NCBI GenBank assembly: GCA_963665165.1 | Contig: OY761989.1 | Coordinates: forward strand, 1,426,001-1,490,000 | Direction: 5' to 3' | Length of the DNA stretch: 64,000 nt | Source: G963663315 sp963665165 | Lineage (GTDB): Bacteria > Pseudomonadota > Gammaproteobacteria > Arenicellales > Poriferihabitantaceae | Shown here: piece after piece, positions 35,324 through 44,902 of the stretch | Numbering within the stretch: position 1 is the first letter of the stretch | Layout: each line of letters starts with the position of its first letter | Notes under the pieces: generated by a model | Database searches by the model: none | Told to the model about the DNA's origin: nothing | Seen by the model: the letters and a program-made list of their open reading frames with translations, nothing else | Translations under genes and position numbers: made by a program

Positions 35324-37690
35324 ATGAGCGAAAACGTCGAAGCGGAAGTCATCACCGGAATAGCCAGGCCGGAAGATGTATTACCCGAAGTTTTGCATGT
35401 CCTGCCGCTTGAGAAAAAACCTTTCTTTCCGGGCCAGATACTGCCTATCGTATTTGACGCCGAAAGGTGGGGAGATACGATCAATGCCATCCATGAAGCC
35501 GGTCATGGCAATGTCGGCGTGGTATTTTCGGACGGGGCGAAGGCCGAAAAGGCTGAATCCGGTGATTTCCGGTCGGTAGGGACGGTCTGCAAGATTCATC
35601 AGATTGAACAGCATGAAAACCTGTTTCATGTAGTGCTTGCGGGAATCCAGCGTTTTGAAATTGTCCGTTGGGTTTCGAAGAAGCGCCCGTTCACCGTACA
35701 GGCGAGTTACTTCCCCGAATTGAACCCCCGCGAAACCATCCAGATCAAGGCTTACGTCACCGCCATCGTCAATACCATCAAGGAGTTGCTGCCGCTTAAC
35801 CCGATGTATGGCGAAGAACTCAAGATGTTCCTGAACTACTTCGGTACCGGCGAACCTTCGCGACTGGCTGATTTCGGGGCCAGTCTGACTACCGCTGATG
35901 CGGTGGAACTCCAGGAAATTCTCGAGACGGTCGAATTATTGCCGAGAATGGAAAAAACCCTGGTATTGTTGCGTAAGGAAGTCGAAATAGCGCGTGCCCA
36001 AACCGATATTCGCGAACATATCGAAGGGGAATTCAACCAGCGCCAAAGGGAAATGTTTCTGCGCGAACAACTCAAGTTCATCCGGAAAGAACTCGGTATT
36101 TCGAAAGATGACCGGGAATCCGAAGTGGAAACATTCCGCGCCCGGTTGGAAGAATGCGTAGTTCCTGATCATGCGCAGACGCGAATCGACGAGGAGCTTG
36201 ACAAAATCTCAGCCCTGGAAAGAGGCTCTCCCGAATATACCGTAACCCGCAATTATCTCGAATGGCTGACCCGGATACCCTGGGGCCGGTTCAGTGAGGA
36301 CTCCCTGGATCTGGAGCGGGCCGCGGCCATTCTGGACCGGGATCACGAGGGCCTGGAGGAAGTCAAGGAGCGCATACTGGAATTTATCGGAGTGGGTAAA
36401 ATGAGAGGAGAGGTGGCAGGGTCGATCATATTGCTGATTGGTCCGCCGGGAGTCGGTAAAACCTCATTGGGGAGATCGGTAGCGAGCGCGTTGGGCAGGG
36501 AGTTTTTTCGGTTTTCCCTGGGAGGCATGCGCGATGAAGCGGAAATCAAGGGACATCGGCGAACCTATATCGGCGCCATGCCGGGAAAATTCGTCCAGGC
36601 ATTGCGAGAATGCAAGACCGCGAATCCGGTGATCATGCTGGACGAGATCGACAAGGTGGGGGCCTCCTTTCGGGGAGACCCCGCTTCGGCCCTGCTGGAA
36701 GTACTGGATCCGGAGCAGAACCGGAATTTCCTGGATCACTATCTGGACCTGGGCATCGACTTGTCCAATATCCTGTTTATCTGTACGGCCAATCAGCGCG
36801 ATACCATTCCGCCGCCGCTGCTTGACCGGATGGAGGAAATACGATTGTCGGGCTACCTGGCTGCGGAGAAAACAGCCATAGCGAGAAAACATTTGCTGCC
36901 CAGACAAATCGCCAGGGCGGGGTTGAAGAAGCGGGGACAGCTTCGGATCGACACGCCTGCGATCAGAAAGATCGTGGACGGATACGCGCGTGAGGCCGGG
37001 GTTCGAAAGCTGGAGAAAATGCTGGGCACGATTGCCAGAAAGGCGGTTATGAATATCCTGAAACAGGAAAAACAACCGATCCATATCACCACCGCAAACC
37101 TGGAGGAATACCTGGGCAACCCGACTTTCGATGATCAGGGCCGGATTACCGGAAAGGGGGTAGCCACCGGTCTGGCCTGGACCGCGATGGGCGGCGCCAC
37201 GCTGGATATCGAGGCGGCCCGGAGCCACAGCTTTAATCGTGGGTTCAAACTCACCGGGCAACTCGGTGATGTGATGAAAGAGTCGGCCGAGATTGCATAC
37301 AGTTATGTAATGAGCAACGCGGAGCAACTGGGAGTGAGTCAGGGTTTTTTTGAAAATTCGATGATTCACCTGCATGTGCCGGCCGGAGCCACGCCGAAGG
37401 ACGGACCGAGCGCCGGTATTACAATGGTCTCTGCATTGATTTCCCTGGCCCGCGACAAGGAGATCAGAAGGTCTCTTGCGATGACGGGAGAAATATCGCT
37501 GACCGGACAAGTGTTGCCGGTAGGGGGTATCCGGGAAAAAGTGATTGCTGCCAGAAGGATGAAAATACATAATCTGGTTTTGCCGCAGGCCAATCGAAGT
37601 GACTTCGAAGAAGTCCCCGATTACATCACCCGGAGCATCCGGGTCCAATTTGTTTCACGTTACGACGAAGTGCTGGACTATCTGTTCTGA
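35324..37690 (+). CDS. lon: ATP-dependent protease Lon
   Basis: A 788-residue cytoplasmic AAA+ serine protease degrading misfolded and regulatory proteins. Domains: the Lon substrate-binding N domain (residues about 22-220, with LPLEKKPFFPGQILPIVF), the AAA+ module with Walker A GPPGVGKTSLG near residue 373 and Walker B VIMLDEIDKVG, and a C-terminal protease domain. The catalytic Ser is in PKDGPSAGITM near residue 696, and the Lys is in GGIREKVIAA near residue 738. Upstream, the 63-base gap holds a candidate promoter with a dyad. Confidence 0.96.
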   Translation: MSENVEAEVITGIARPEDVLPEVLHVLPLEKKPFFPGQILPIVFDAERWGDTINAIHEAGHGNVGVVFSDGAKAEKAESGDFRSVGTVCKIHQIEQHENLFHVVLAGIQRFEIVRWVSKKRPFTVQASYFPELNPRETIQIKAYVTAIVNTIKELLPLNPMYGEELKMFLNYFGTGEPSRLADFGASLTTADAVELQEILETVELLPRMEKTLVLLRKEVEIARAQTDIREHIEGEFNQRQREMFLREQLKFIRKELGISKDDRESEVETFRARLEECVVPDHAQTRIDEELDKISALERGSPEYTVTRNYLEWLTRIPWGRFSEDSLDLERAAAILDRDHEGLEEVKERILEFIGVGKMRGEVAGSIILLIGPPGVGKTSLGRSVASALGREFFRFSLGGMRDEAEIKGHRRTYIGAMPGKFVQALRECKTANPVIMLDEIDKVGASFRGDPASALLEVLDPEQNRNFLDHYLDLGIDLSNILFICTANQRDTIPPPLLDRMEEIRLSGYLAAEKTAIARKHLLPRQIARAGLKKRGQLRIDTPAIRKIVDGYAREAGVRKLEKMLGTIARKAVMNILKQEKQPIHITTANLEEYLGNPTFDDQGRITGKGVATGLAWTAMGGATLDIEAARSHSFNRGFKLTGQLGDVMKESAEIAYSYVMSNAEQLGVSQGFFENSMIHLHVPAGATPKDGPSAGITMVSALISLARDKEIRRSLAMTGEISLTGQVLPVGGIREKVIAARRMKIHNLVLPQANRSDFEEVPDYITRSIRVQFVSRYDEVLDYLF

Positions 37691-37802
37691 CGGTCTTCGG
37701 CCCGACTCTGGCGTTGTCTGTTCCGGGCTGTTGTAATATATTTCATCCGGCGGCTGGGCATCATCGGTCCGTTAGTCGAAAATCATTAAACCGGTAGTCA
37801 CC

Positions 37803-39107
37803 ATGGGTTGTCAGTATTTTGAACCAGTAGAGGGCGGGGCGAGCAGCTTCACGGTTGCGATGCCCAAATATACTTTTGGCCGTGGTTGTCTGGCCGAAGC
37901 CGGTATACGCGCCGCAGGCCTGAACATGAAGCGGGTCGCATTGTTCACCGACCCATATCTGAAAGACAGTGAATATGCTGCAACGGTTTGTGAATCCATC
38001 CGGGCACAGGGATTGCAATACGATATTTTCTCCAACATCAGAATCGAGCCCGACGATGACACGATTACCCGGGCCTCAAAATTCCTGGCACAGGGAAAAT
38101 TCGATGGGGTGGTTTCAGTAGGCGGTGGTTCGGTTATGGACACGGCCAAGGCGGCCATGGTATACGCGCTGTACCCGGCATCGTTCAATGATTATTTCGG
38201 TCCGCCGGTGGGCGCGGGAAAACCGGTTCCCGGCGCGCTTCTGCCTCATCTGGCTTGTCCGACGACTTCCGGTACCGGTTCTGAATGCACCTCGGTAGCG
38301 GTTATCCGGATCAATAGCCTGGACACGAAATTCGTGATGGGCAGTCCCCGGCTGCTCCCTCAGGAAGCTTTGGTGGATCCGGCAGTTTGCGATACGCTGC
38401 CCTCGAACGTGGTGGCGTCGACCGGATTCGATTTGCTGTGCCATGCGCTCGAATGTTATACCGCCAGGGCCTGGACCCGGTGGGACCATGTCGATGACCC
38501 CCGCGCCAGAACGATGTTGCAGGGCGCCAACCCCTGGAGTGACATGTCCGCGCGCAGCGCCCTTCGCATCGCTGGCCGGTATCTGGAAAGGGGTGTGGCG
38601 GACAACAACGATCACGAAGCCCGGGATGCCTTGATGTGGGGGGCGTCACTGGCCGGGATGGCGTTTGGAAATTCAGGCACCCACCTGGCGCACGCCATGT
38701 CCTATGGAGTCACTCATCTGATGAACGACATCACGACCGAAGGATACCGCATGCCGTCGCCATTCATTCCACACGGCATCAGTGTGATCGTCAGCGCCCC
38801 GGCGATATTCCGGTTTCTCGCCGACGCGGCGCCGGAACGTCATCTGGATGCGGCCAGGTGGTTGTGTGCGAGTCATACCGATGCTGGCGCCAACGAGGTT
38901 GGCGAGGCGCTGGCGCAGAGATTGATCGAGTTGATGCAAAAAACCGGTATGCCCAATGGCTTGGGCGGGGTCGGTTTCAAGGCGGATGATGTCGGGCGGC
39001 TCGCGGATTCGTCCATCCGTCAGCAGCGGGCCATACAGAACGCCCCCAGGGTCGCGAACCTGTCCGACCTGAGCAGTATATACAACGCCGCGTTGAGTTA
39101 CTGGTAG
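37803..39107 (+). CDS. Hydroxyacid-oxoacid transhydrogenase (iron-containing alcohol dehydrogenase family, ADHFE1-like)
   Basis: A 434-residue group III iron alcohol dehydrogenase. The dinucleotide motif is VVSVGGGSVMDTAKA. Likely metal ligands are the Asp and His of GFDLLCHALE (near residues 210-215), the His of GTHLAHAMSYG and the His of PFIPHGISV. The insert DPRARTMLQGANPWSDM is characteristic of the hydroxyacid-oxoacid transhydrogenase branch (human ADHFE1). That branch couples oxidation of 4-hydroxybutyrate or similar hydroxyacids to reduction of 2-oxoglutarate. The subfamily call is by sequence resemblance; the physiological substrate in this organism is not known. A HAD phosphatase gene follows 26 bases downstream. 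Confidence 0.8.
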   Translation: MGCQYFEPVEGGASSFTVAMPKYTFGRGCLAEAGIRAAGLNMKRVALFTDPYLKDSEYAATVCESIRAQGLQYDIFSNIRIEPDDDTITRASKFLAQGKFDGVVSVGGGSVMDTAKAAMVYALYPASFNDYFGPPVGAGKPVPGALLPHLACPTTSGTGSECTSVAVIRINSLDTKFVMGSPRLLPQEALVDPAVCDTLPSNVVASTGFDLLCHALECYTARAWTRWDHVDDPRARTMLQGANPWSDMSARSALRIAGRYLERGVADNNDHEARDALMWGASLAGMAFGNSGTHLAHAMSYGVTHLMNDITTEGYRMPSPFIPHGISVIVSAPAIFRFLADAAPERHLDAARWLCASHTDAGANEVGEALAQRLIELMQKTGMPNGLGGVGFKADDVGRLADSSIRQQRAIQNAPRVANLSDLSSIYNAALSYW

Positions 39108-39133
39108 CGGGTTCAAGTCCGCGACAACAGGAA

Positions 39134-39724
39134 ATGCCGCTCCGTCATCTGAATTTCTGGATTTTCGACATGGATGGAACCCTGACCTTGCCGATTCATG
39201 ATTTTGAGGAAATTCGGTCCCGGCTCGGCATCCGATCCACATTTCCGATTCTCGAATCGATCAAGAAAATGCCGCCCGCCCGCGCCGCCGAGGTTGCCCG
39301 GCAACTGCACCGGCTGGAAATGCGGCTGGCGCGCGAAGCGCAACCACAGCCCGGAGCGCAGGTTCTCCTGGCCAGTTTGAGAAAAGCCGGAAAAAAGCTC
39401 GGAATACTGACCAGAAACGGTCGTGAAATCGCCCATGCCACACTGGCCGAAGCCGGATTGTCGTCTTTCTTTGAAAAAGACAGCGTGATCAGCCGCGATG
39501 ACTGCGCGCCCAAACCCAATCCGGACGGAGTGCATTTACTGCTCAAGCGCTGGAACGCGCCCAAAGAAGAAACGGTGATCGTCGGGGATTTTCTGTATGA
39601 CATCCAGGCCGGATTCGACGCCGGCATCCAGACCGTTCATTTCGATTCATCCGGCCAATTCCAATGGCCGCAATTCACCCACCACAAAATCACCGAAATC
39701 AGCGCCCTGCATGCCATGATCTGA
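39134..39724 (+). CDS. HAD-superfamily hydrolase (phosphoglycolate phosphatase-like)
   Basis: A 196-residue HAD subfamily IA hydrolase. Motif I is FWIFDMDGTLT with both Asp residues, motif II is LGILTRNGREI (Thr), and motifs III and IV are KPNPDGVHLLL and VIVGDFLYDIQAG. The small helical cap suggests a small phosphorylated metabolite as substrate, but which one cannot be said. It may be co-transcribed with the upstream transhydrogenase (26-base gap). Confidence 0.85.
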   Translation: MPLRHLNFWIFDMDGTLTLPIHDFEEIRSRLGIRSTFPILESIKKMPPARAAEVARQLHRLEMRLAREAQPQPGAQVLLASLRKAGKKLGILTRNGREIAHATLAEAGLSSFFEKDSVISRDDCAPKPNPDGVHLLLKRWNAPKEETVIVGDFLYDIQAGFDAGIQTVHFDSSGQFQWPQFTHHKITEISALHAMI

Positions 39725-39792
39725 AACCGGAATTTCGTATATGGCCGACATCGAAGAGAGGGAGCCGATATTGGTGACTGCCGGGTTGTGCC

Positions 39793-41685
39793 TTATTCCT
39801 GTTCGGGTTCTTCCCTGGCCAGGAAGCCGCCGGATTGCCTGGCCCACAGCTCCGAGTACAGCCCCTTGTTCGCCAGCAGTTGATCATGGGCGCCTTGCTC
39901 CGTTATCTTTCCGTCATCCATGATGACCAGCCGGTCCATTTGCGCAATGGTCGATAACCGGTGGGCAATCGCAATCACGGTTTTGCCTTTCATCAGTTGA
40001 TACAGGCTTTCCTGGATCGCCGCTTCGACCTCGGAATCCAGGGCGCTGGTTGCCTCATCCAGAATCAATATCGGAGCGTTTTTCAGAATCACGCGGGCAA
40101 TGGATATCCTTTGCCTTTGTCCGCCGGAGAGTTTTACGCCGCGTTCACCGACATGCGCCTGATAACCCCGGCGGCCCTGCAGATCTTCGAGATCCGGAAT
40201 AAATTCATGGGCCTTGGCCAGCCTGGCCGCGGCAACCACACTGTCCATGGTCGCATACCCGTTTCCATACCGGATGTTCTCGTATACCGAACGATGCAGC
40301 AGGGAAGTGTCCTGGGTGACCATGCCGATGTTTGACCGCAGGCTGTCCTGGGTCACATGGTTGATGTCCTGTCCGTCAATCACGATCTGGCCGTCCTGCA
40401 GATCGTAGAAACGCAGCAATACGCTGACCAGGGTCGATTTCCCGGCGCCGGAACGCCCGACCACGCCAATTTTTTCGCCGCCCTTGATATCCAGACACAG
40501 GTTTTCGATAACCCCTCTTTCACCGTCACTTTTGCCATAGCTGAAGGTAATGTTGCGGTACTCGATATTGCCTTTGGAAACCTGGAGTTCTTTCGCTCCA
40601 GTGTTGTCGACAATGTCAATTTCGTTTGAAATGGTTTCAATTCCGTCCTGTACCACGCCGATATTCTCGAACAGGCTCCATATTTCCCAGAGTATCCATT
40701 GCGACATACCCTGCAGCCGAAGCACCAGCCCGACGGCGAAAGCGATGGCCCCCGGAGAGACCGCGTTTTCATACCACAGCCAGACCGAATTGGCGCCAAC
40801 GCTGAACAGCAAAAGGGAATTCAACACCGTCAGGTATACGGAAAGACGGGCTGACAGGCGCATCATGTCATATACCGGGACCAGGAATTTCTGCATTCCC
40901 TCCCTGGCGTACTCGTCCTCATAGTTGGCGTGGGCAAACATCTTGACGGTCGTGATATTGGTATAACTGTCCACCACCCGGCCCGTTACCATCGACCGCG
41001 CTTCAGCCTGGTCCATCGAAGCCTGGCGCAGCTTCGGAATGAAGTACCACATTACCACGATATACCCGGCCAGCCAGCCAATCATCGGCAGGGTCAGTCG
41101 TATATCGCTGGCCGCAAACAGGATCAGCGCGCCCACAAAATAGACGGAAACATAAACCAGAACCTCGGTGATCTTGATAATCACATCCCGGACTCCAAGA
41201 GAGGTCTGCATCATCTTCGCGGCCACTCTTCCGGCAAAATCATCCTGGAAAAATTTGACGCTCTGCTTGAGCAGATAGCGATGGGTCTCCCATCGGGTTC
41301 GCATCGCGAAATTTCCCAGCAGGCCCTGATGGATAATGACCTCGTAAAACAGTTTCAACATCGGCATGATTACGAGGATAATCGCGCTGATGGCGATGAT
41401 CTGGAATTTATGAGACTCCCAGAAAGTGTCCCGATTGGCTGCGGCCAGCCAATCCACCAGGTTGCCGACAAATGAAAACAGGTAGACCTCGATCAACGCC
41501 ACCAGGGCAGACAGGATGGCGCCGACTACAATGAGTTGCCAGAACGGCTTTGCGTAGTGGCCGAGGAATCCGAACAATGTGTCCGGGGGTTTGGCGGGGG
41601 GGCGCTCGGGAAAGGGTGTCCTGTACTTTTCGAACCATGTGAATAATGTATCGATCAAACCTGAGTTCCCAAAGTATCGAATCAA
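39793..41685 (-). CDS. ABC exporter with fused membrane and ATPase domains (MsbA/MDR-like)
   Basis: A 630-residue type IV ABC exporter half-transporter. A six-helix membrane domain (about residues 45-350) is followed by an ATPase domain with Walker A GRSGAGKSTLVSVLLRF, Q-loop MVTQDTSLLH, signature LSGGQRQRISIARVI, Walker B LILDEATSALDSE and H-loop IAHRLSTIA. The substrate (lipid, peptide or drug) cannot be deduced. The architecture is that of MsbA and the multidrug ABC exporters. It is convergent with the HAD gene and divergent from pcm. It extends farther at the N terminus than MsbA (582 residues in E. coli). Confidence 0.85.
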   Translation of the reverse strand: MIRYFGNSGLIDTLFTWFEKYRTPFPERPPAKPPDTLFGFLGHYAKPFWQLIVVGAILSALVALIEVYLFSFVGNLVDWLAAANRDTFWESHKFQIIAISAIILVIMPMLKLFYEVIIHQGLLGNFAMRTRWETHRYLLKQSVKFFQDDFAGRVAAKMMQTSLGVRDVIIKITEVLVYVSVYFVGALILFAASDIRLTLPMIGWLAGYIVVMWYFIPKLRQASMDQAEARSMVTGRVVDSYTNITTVKMFAHANYEDEYAREGMQKFLVPVYDMMRLSARLSVYLTVLNSLLLFSVGANSVWLWYENAVSPGAIAFAVGLVLRLQGMSQWILWEIWSLFENIGVVQDGIETISNEIDIVDNTGAKELQVSKGNIEYRNITFSYGKSDGERGVIENLCLDIKGGEKIGVVGRSGAGKSTLVSVLLRFYDLQDGQIVIDGQDINHVTQDSLRSNIGMVTQDTSLLHRSVYENIRYGNGYATMDSVVAAARLAKAHEFIPDLEDLQGRRGYQAHVGERGVKLSGGQRQRISIARVILKNAPILILDEATSALDSEVEAAIQESLYQLMKGKTVIAIAHRLSTIAQMDRLVIMDDGKITEQGAHDQLLANKGLYSELWARQSGGFLAREEPEQE

Positions 41686-41872
41686 GACGGCGTTTTATCA
41701 CAAGAACGCATGTTTCGCACGTAATCGGCTACGTACCCGCCAGATTACGATATACTCGGGGACCGTTTCAACAACCCCCGGTAAGGGCGCCTTCTGTGCC
41801 CTGAACTCGAAGAAAGCCAGTATCAGTTCAAATATGCCATTCTTGAATGATCGAAAACGTGAAGGCATCGGG

Positions 41873-42508
41873 ATGACTTCGATGCGCACAAGAAAACGGT
41901 TGATAGACCGCATTCGTGCCCGGGGAGTTGAAAATGAGCAGGTGCTGGAGGCCATGATGAATACGCCCCGCCATCTTTTCATTGACGAGGCGTTGTCTCA
42001 CAGGGCTTACGAAGATACCGCGCTGCCAATCGGGGAAAAGCAGACAATCTCACAACCCTATATCGTGGCGCTGATGACTGACCTCGTAATGGAAGGTCCG
42101 TTGCCAGTCAAGAAAGTACTGGAGATCGGCACTGGATGCGGTTACCAGACCGCCGTACTGTCGCAGTTGGTGAACTGGGTATTCACGATTGAGCGGATCG
42201 CGTCCCTGCAAACCGGAACCAGACAGCGATTGCTGGAACTGGGTTATCACAATATCAGTTTTCTGAACGGAGACGGTTACCTGGGTTGGGAAAGCAATCA
42301 GCCATTTGACCGGATTATTGTCACTGCCGCGCCACAAACCGTTCCTCAAACCTTACTGGATCAACTCGCCGTTGGAGGCAGACTGGTGATTCCGGTGGGC
42401 GGTGACGAAAGTCAGAGGCTCAGAATCATTACTCGCGCCCCATCGGGTTTTGATGAACAACAACGGGAACCGGTTCGTTTCGTTCCAATGCTCAAGGGCA
42501 GGAAATAA
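41873..42508 (+). CDS. pcm: Protein-L-isoaspartate O-methyltransferase
   Basis: A 211-residue repair methyltransferase acting on damaged Asp/Asn residues (E. coli: 208). Motifs: ALPIGEKQTISQPYIVALMT, the SAM site VLEIGTGCGYQTAVLSQL, and FDRIIVTAAPQTVP. The frame is open 98 codons upstream over the start of the divergent exporter gene; ATG 41873 has GAAGG at good spacing and gives the family length. In E. coli pcm lies in surE-pcm-nlpD-rpoS; here yqaA and nlpD follow, but surE and rpoS do not flank it. Confidence 0.93.
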   Translation: MTSMRTRKRLIDRIRARGVENEQVLEAMMNTPRHLFIDEALSHRAYEDTALPIGEKQTISQPYIVALMTDLVMEGPLPVKKVLEIGTGCGYQTAVLSQLVNWVFTIERIASLQTGTRQRLLELGYHNISFLNGDGYLGWESNQPFDRIIVTAAPQTVPQTLLDQLAVGGRLVIPVGGDESQRLRIITRAPSGFDEQQREPVRFVPMLKGRK

Positions 42509-42512
42509 CGCG

Positions 42513-43097
42513 GTGAAAGTCTTTGCCCCGCTGTACGACAAGGTCATGGAGTGGTCGAGGTCCCGCCATGCGGAAAAATACCTGTGCGGGGTGAGTTTTG
42601 TGGAATCCTCATTTTTCCCGGTGCCGACTTCATTGATGCTGGCTCCGATGGTTCTGGCCAGACCGGAGCGGGCCTGGCCGCTGGCGTTCATGACCACTAT
42701 TACCTCGGTAGCGGGCGGCGTATCCGGTTACCTGATCGGTTATTTCCTGTTTGAGCAGGTCGGTGGTCCGATTCTCGAGTTTTATCACCTGGGCGAAGAA
42801 TTCATAAGAATAAAGGACTGGTTCGGCCAATATGGGATCTGGCTGGTGCTGATTTCCGGGGTCACTCCGATCCCGTACAAGCTGTTCACAATCTCGGCAG
42901 GGGTATTAAGTCTTGCCCTGTTCCCGTTTATACTCGCTTCCCTGGTCGGGCGGGCATCCCAGTTTTTCCTGGTCAGCGCTCTGATCCGGTGGGGCGGAGT
43001 GAAGATAACCGCCATGATCGACAAATGGATTGAGTGGATTGGTTGGGGAGCGCTGGCGCTGGCAGCGGTTGTTTTTATGATTACAGAATTATTATGA
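42513..43097 (+). CDS. yqaA: YqaA-family (VTT/DedA-related) membrane protein
   Basis: A 194-residue inner-membrane protein of the SNARE-associated/VTT superfamily, with YCGVSFVESSFFPVPTSLML-type entry (starting LCGVSFVESSFFPVP), a glycine-rich VAGGVSGYLIGYFLF and PIPYKLFTISAGVLS. Related DedA proteins take part in lipid-carrier transport, but the YqaA branch has no settled function. The start is a GTG at 42513 with AGGA 8 bases upstream; an out-of-family extension exists within pcm. The stop overlaps the nlpD ATG. Members of this family are often found between pcm and nlpD in gammaproteobacteria. Confidence 0.85.
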   Translation: MKVFAPLYDKVMEWSRSRHAEKYLCGVSFVESSFFPVPTSLMLAPMVLARPERAWPLAFMTTITSVAGGVSGYLIGYFLFEQVGGPILEFYHLGEEFIRIKDWFGQYGIWLVLISGVTPIPYKLFTISAGVLSLALFPFILASLVGRASQFFLVSALIRWGGVKITAMIDKWIEWIGWGALALAAVVFMITELL

Positions 43098-43858
43098 GAA
43101 AATATTTCGTCTGTGGTTTCCTGGTTTTGTTGCTCGCGGGATGCGTTTCGCCGCCTGAGCCGATTCCCGTGATCAACAAATCCCCGTCACGGACGATTCC
43201 GAAAGCCTATGAAGTCAAACAGGGTGACTCGATTTACACTATCGCCTGGGCGTTCGGAGTTGATTTCCTGGATATCGCCAAGTTCAGTGACCTGAAAAAA
43301 CCCTATAAACTAAAGCCCGGTACAGTCGTTTATCTGAAAAAGCGCGAGGCCGGGGACAGCGAGGCCACCGTTATCGCCCTGGAAGACGATGGGCAGCCCC
43401 GGCTTGTCGTTGCGAAAAAACTGCCCGCGAAAAAAGCCGCGCCCCGCCCGCCCGCCCAGACCGAATCGCTGCCATCCGTTTCCTTTGCCGATTCTCCGAC
43501 TGAATGGAACTGGCCGGCCGAGGGCAAGCTGATCGGGAAATACTCTGTTGCCAAGGGCAATAAAGGCATCCAGATCGCAGGCGCCGAAGGCAGTCCGGTC
43601 AAGGCCACTGCGGCTGGAGAGGTCGTCTACTCGGGCCAGGGTTTAAGAGGGTACGGCAACCTGGTAATCCTGAAACACTCGCCCGAATTCCTGAGCGCTT
43701 ATGCCCACAACCAGAAAATTCTGGTGCAGGAAGGGCAGGCTGTCCGGACGAATCAGCAAATCGCCACGATGGGCAGTAGCGGGGTACAGACAACCATGCT
43801 ACATTTCGAGCTACGCAAGAATGGCCAGCCGGTCAACCCGATGAGTTATCTCAAGTAA
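43094..43858 (+). CDS. nlpD: NlpD-like lipoprotein with LysM and degenerate M23 domain
   Basis: A 254-residue outer-membrane lipoprotein. The signal peptide ends in a lipobox LLAGC (Cys near residue 16). A LysM domain follows (KAYEVKQGDSIYTIAWAFGV, about residues 36-82), then a Lys/Ala/Pro-rich linker and a C-terminal M23 peptidase fold. Catalytic positions are degenerate: the first His/Asp pair is replaced (KGIQIAGAEG), and the HxH motif reads MLHFE. This is expected of NlpD/EnvC-type activators of the cell-division amidase AmiC rather than of an active endopeptidase. It overlaps yqaA by four bases. rpoS, the usual neighbour, is absent; trpD follows. Confidence 0.9.
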   Translation: MRKYFVCGFLVLLLAGCVSPPEPIPVINKSPSRTIPKAYEVKQGDSIYTIAWAFGVDFLDIAKFSDLKKPYKLKPGTVVYLKKREAGDSEATVIALEDDGQPRLVVAKKLPAKKAAPRPPAQTESLPSVSFADSPTEWNWPAEGKLIGKYSVAKGNKGIQIAGAEGSPVKATAAGEVVYSGQGLRGYGNLVILKHSPEFLSAYAHNQKILVQEGQAVRTNQQIATMGSSGVQTTMLHFELRKNGQPVNPMSYLK

Positions 43859-43882
43859 CCTGAACAGGATCATTTCAGCACC

Positions 43883-44902
43883 ATGGACTTGCCATCCGCA
43901 AACCGCAAACTGGTCTCCGGACAGAATTTGGGCCGCGATGAAATACGTGCGGTCATGACCCTGATCATGTCGGGTCAGGCAACCGACGCGCAAATCGGCT
44001 GTTTCCTGACCGCGTTGATGGTCAAGGGTGAAACCGTCGATGAGATTACAGGAGCCGCAACCATCATGCGGGACCTTTCCGCAAAGGTATCGGTCCGGTC
44101 AGACAAGATAGTCGATAGCGTAGGTACAGGGGGTGATGGCGCCCGCCTGTTCAATGTCTCCACGGCGAGCGCCCTGGTAGCCTGCGCCGCGGGCGCTACG
44201 GTTGCGAAACATGGAAACCGGGCCGCCACCGGCAATTCCGGCAGCGCCGATGTGCTGGAGGCGGCTGGCGTCAATATCACCATTTCCCCCGAACAGGTCG
44301 GCCAGTGTATCGATCAATGCGGGATCGGTTTCATGTTCGCCCCGTCTCATCATTCCGCCATGCGTTTCGCCATCGGGCCGAGAAAGGAGATCGGGGTTCG
44401 CACCATTTTCAATCTGCTCGGACCGCTTACCAATCCGGCCAACGCCCGCTACCAGCTCTCTGGCGTGTTCAGCCAGGGTTGGGTCCGGCCGGTCGCGGAG
44501 GTTTATGCGGAGTTGGGCAGCGTTCACACTCTGGTGGTCAGTTCGGATGACGGGCTGGATGAAATTTCGATTGCCGCCAACACCCGGGTCGCTGAGTTCA
44601 GGGACGGTTCTTTCGCCGAATACGAGATCGGCCCGGAGCAGTACGGCGTTTGCAGATCCAGTCTGGACGCCATCACCGTTGCAGATTCCAGGCAAAGCCT
44701 GAACCTGATCCGACAAGCGCTAAGCGGGCAGAAAGGTCCTGCTTTCGATATGGTCGCGCTCAACTCCGGGGCTACGATTTATGCTGCGGACCTGGCCGGT
44801 TCGATAGCCGACGGGGTGGATCAGGCGCGCGCGATTCTGTCGAACGGAGCAGGACTGGACAAGCTCGACCAACTGGTCCGCATCTCAAACTCTTTTGAAT
44901 GA
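43883..44902 (+). CDS. trpD: Anthranilate phosphoribosyltransferase
   Basis: A 339-residue enzyme of tryptophan synthesis that joins anthranilate to PRPP. The PRPP loop is SVGTGGDGARLFNVSTASAL, then KHGNRAATGNSGSADVLEA and the metal-binding VSSDDGLDEISI. It is the stand-alone type, not fused to TrpG. trpE, trpG and trpC are not in the window; trpBA are about 5 kb away on the other strand. The 3' end overlaps the convergent EamA gene by 18 bases. Confidence 0.96.
   Translation: MDLPSANRKLVSGQNLGRDEIRAVMTLIMSGQATDAQIGCFLTALMVKGETVDEITGAATIMRDLSAKVSVRSDKIVDSVGTGGDGARLFNVSTASALVACAAGATVAKHGNRAATGNSGSADVLEAAGVNITISPEQVGQCIDQCGIGFMFAPSHHSAMRFAIGPRKEIGVRTIFNLLGPLTNPANARYQLSGVFSQGWVRPVAEVYAELGSVHTLVVSSDDGLDEISIAANTRVAEFRDGSFAEYEIGPEQYGVCRSSLDAITVADSRQSLNLIRQALSGQKGPAFDMVALNSGATIYAADLAGSIADGVDQARAILSNGAGLDKLDQLVRISNSFE

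Noticed and set aside
36464..37648. A 394-codon frame antisense to lon
   Set aside because: Antisense shadow of the AAA+ and protease domains of Lon.
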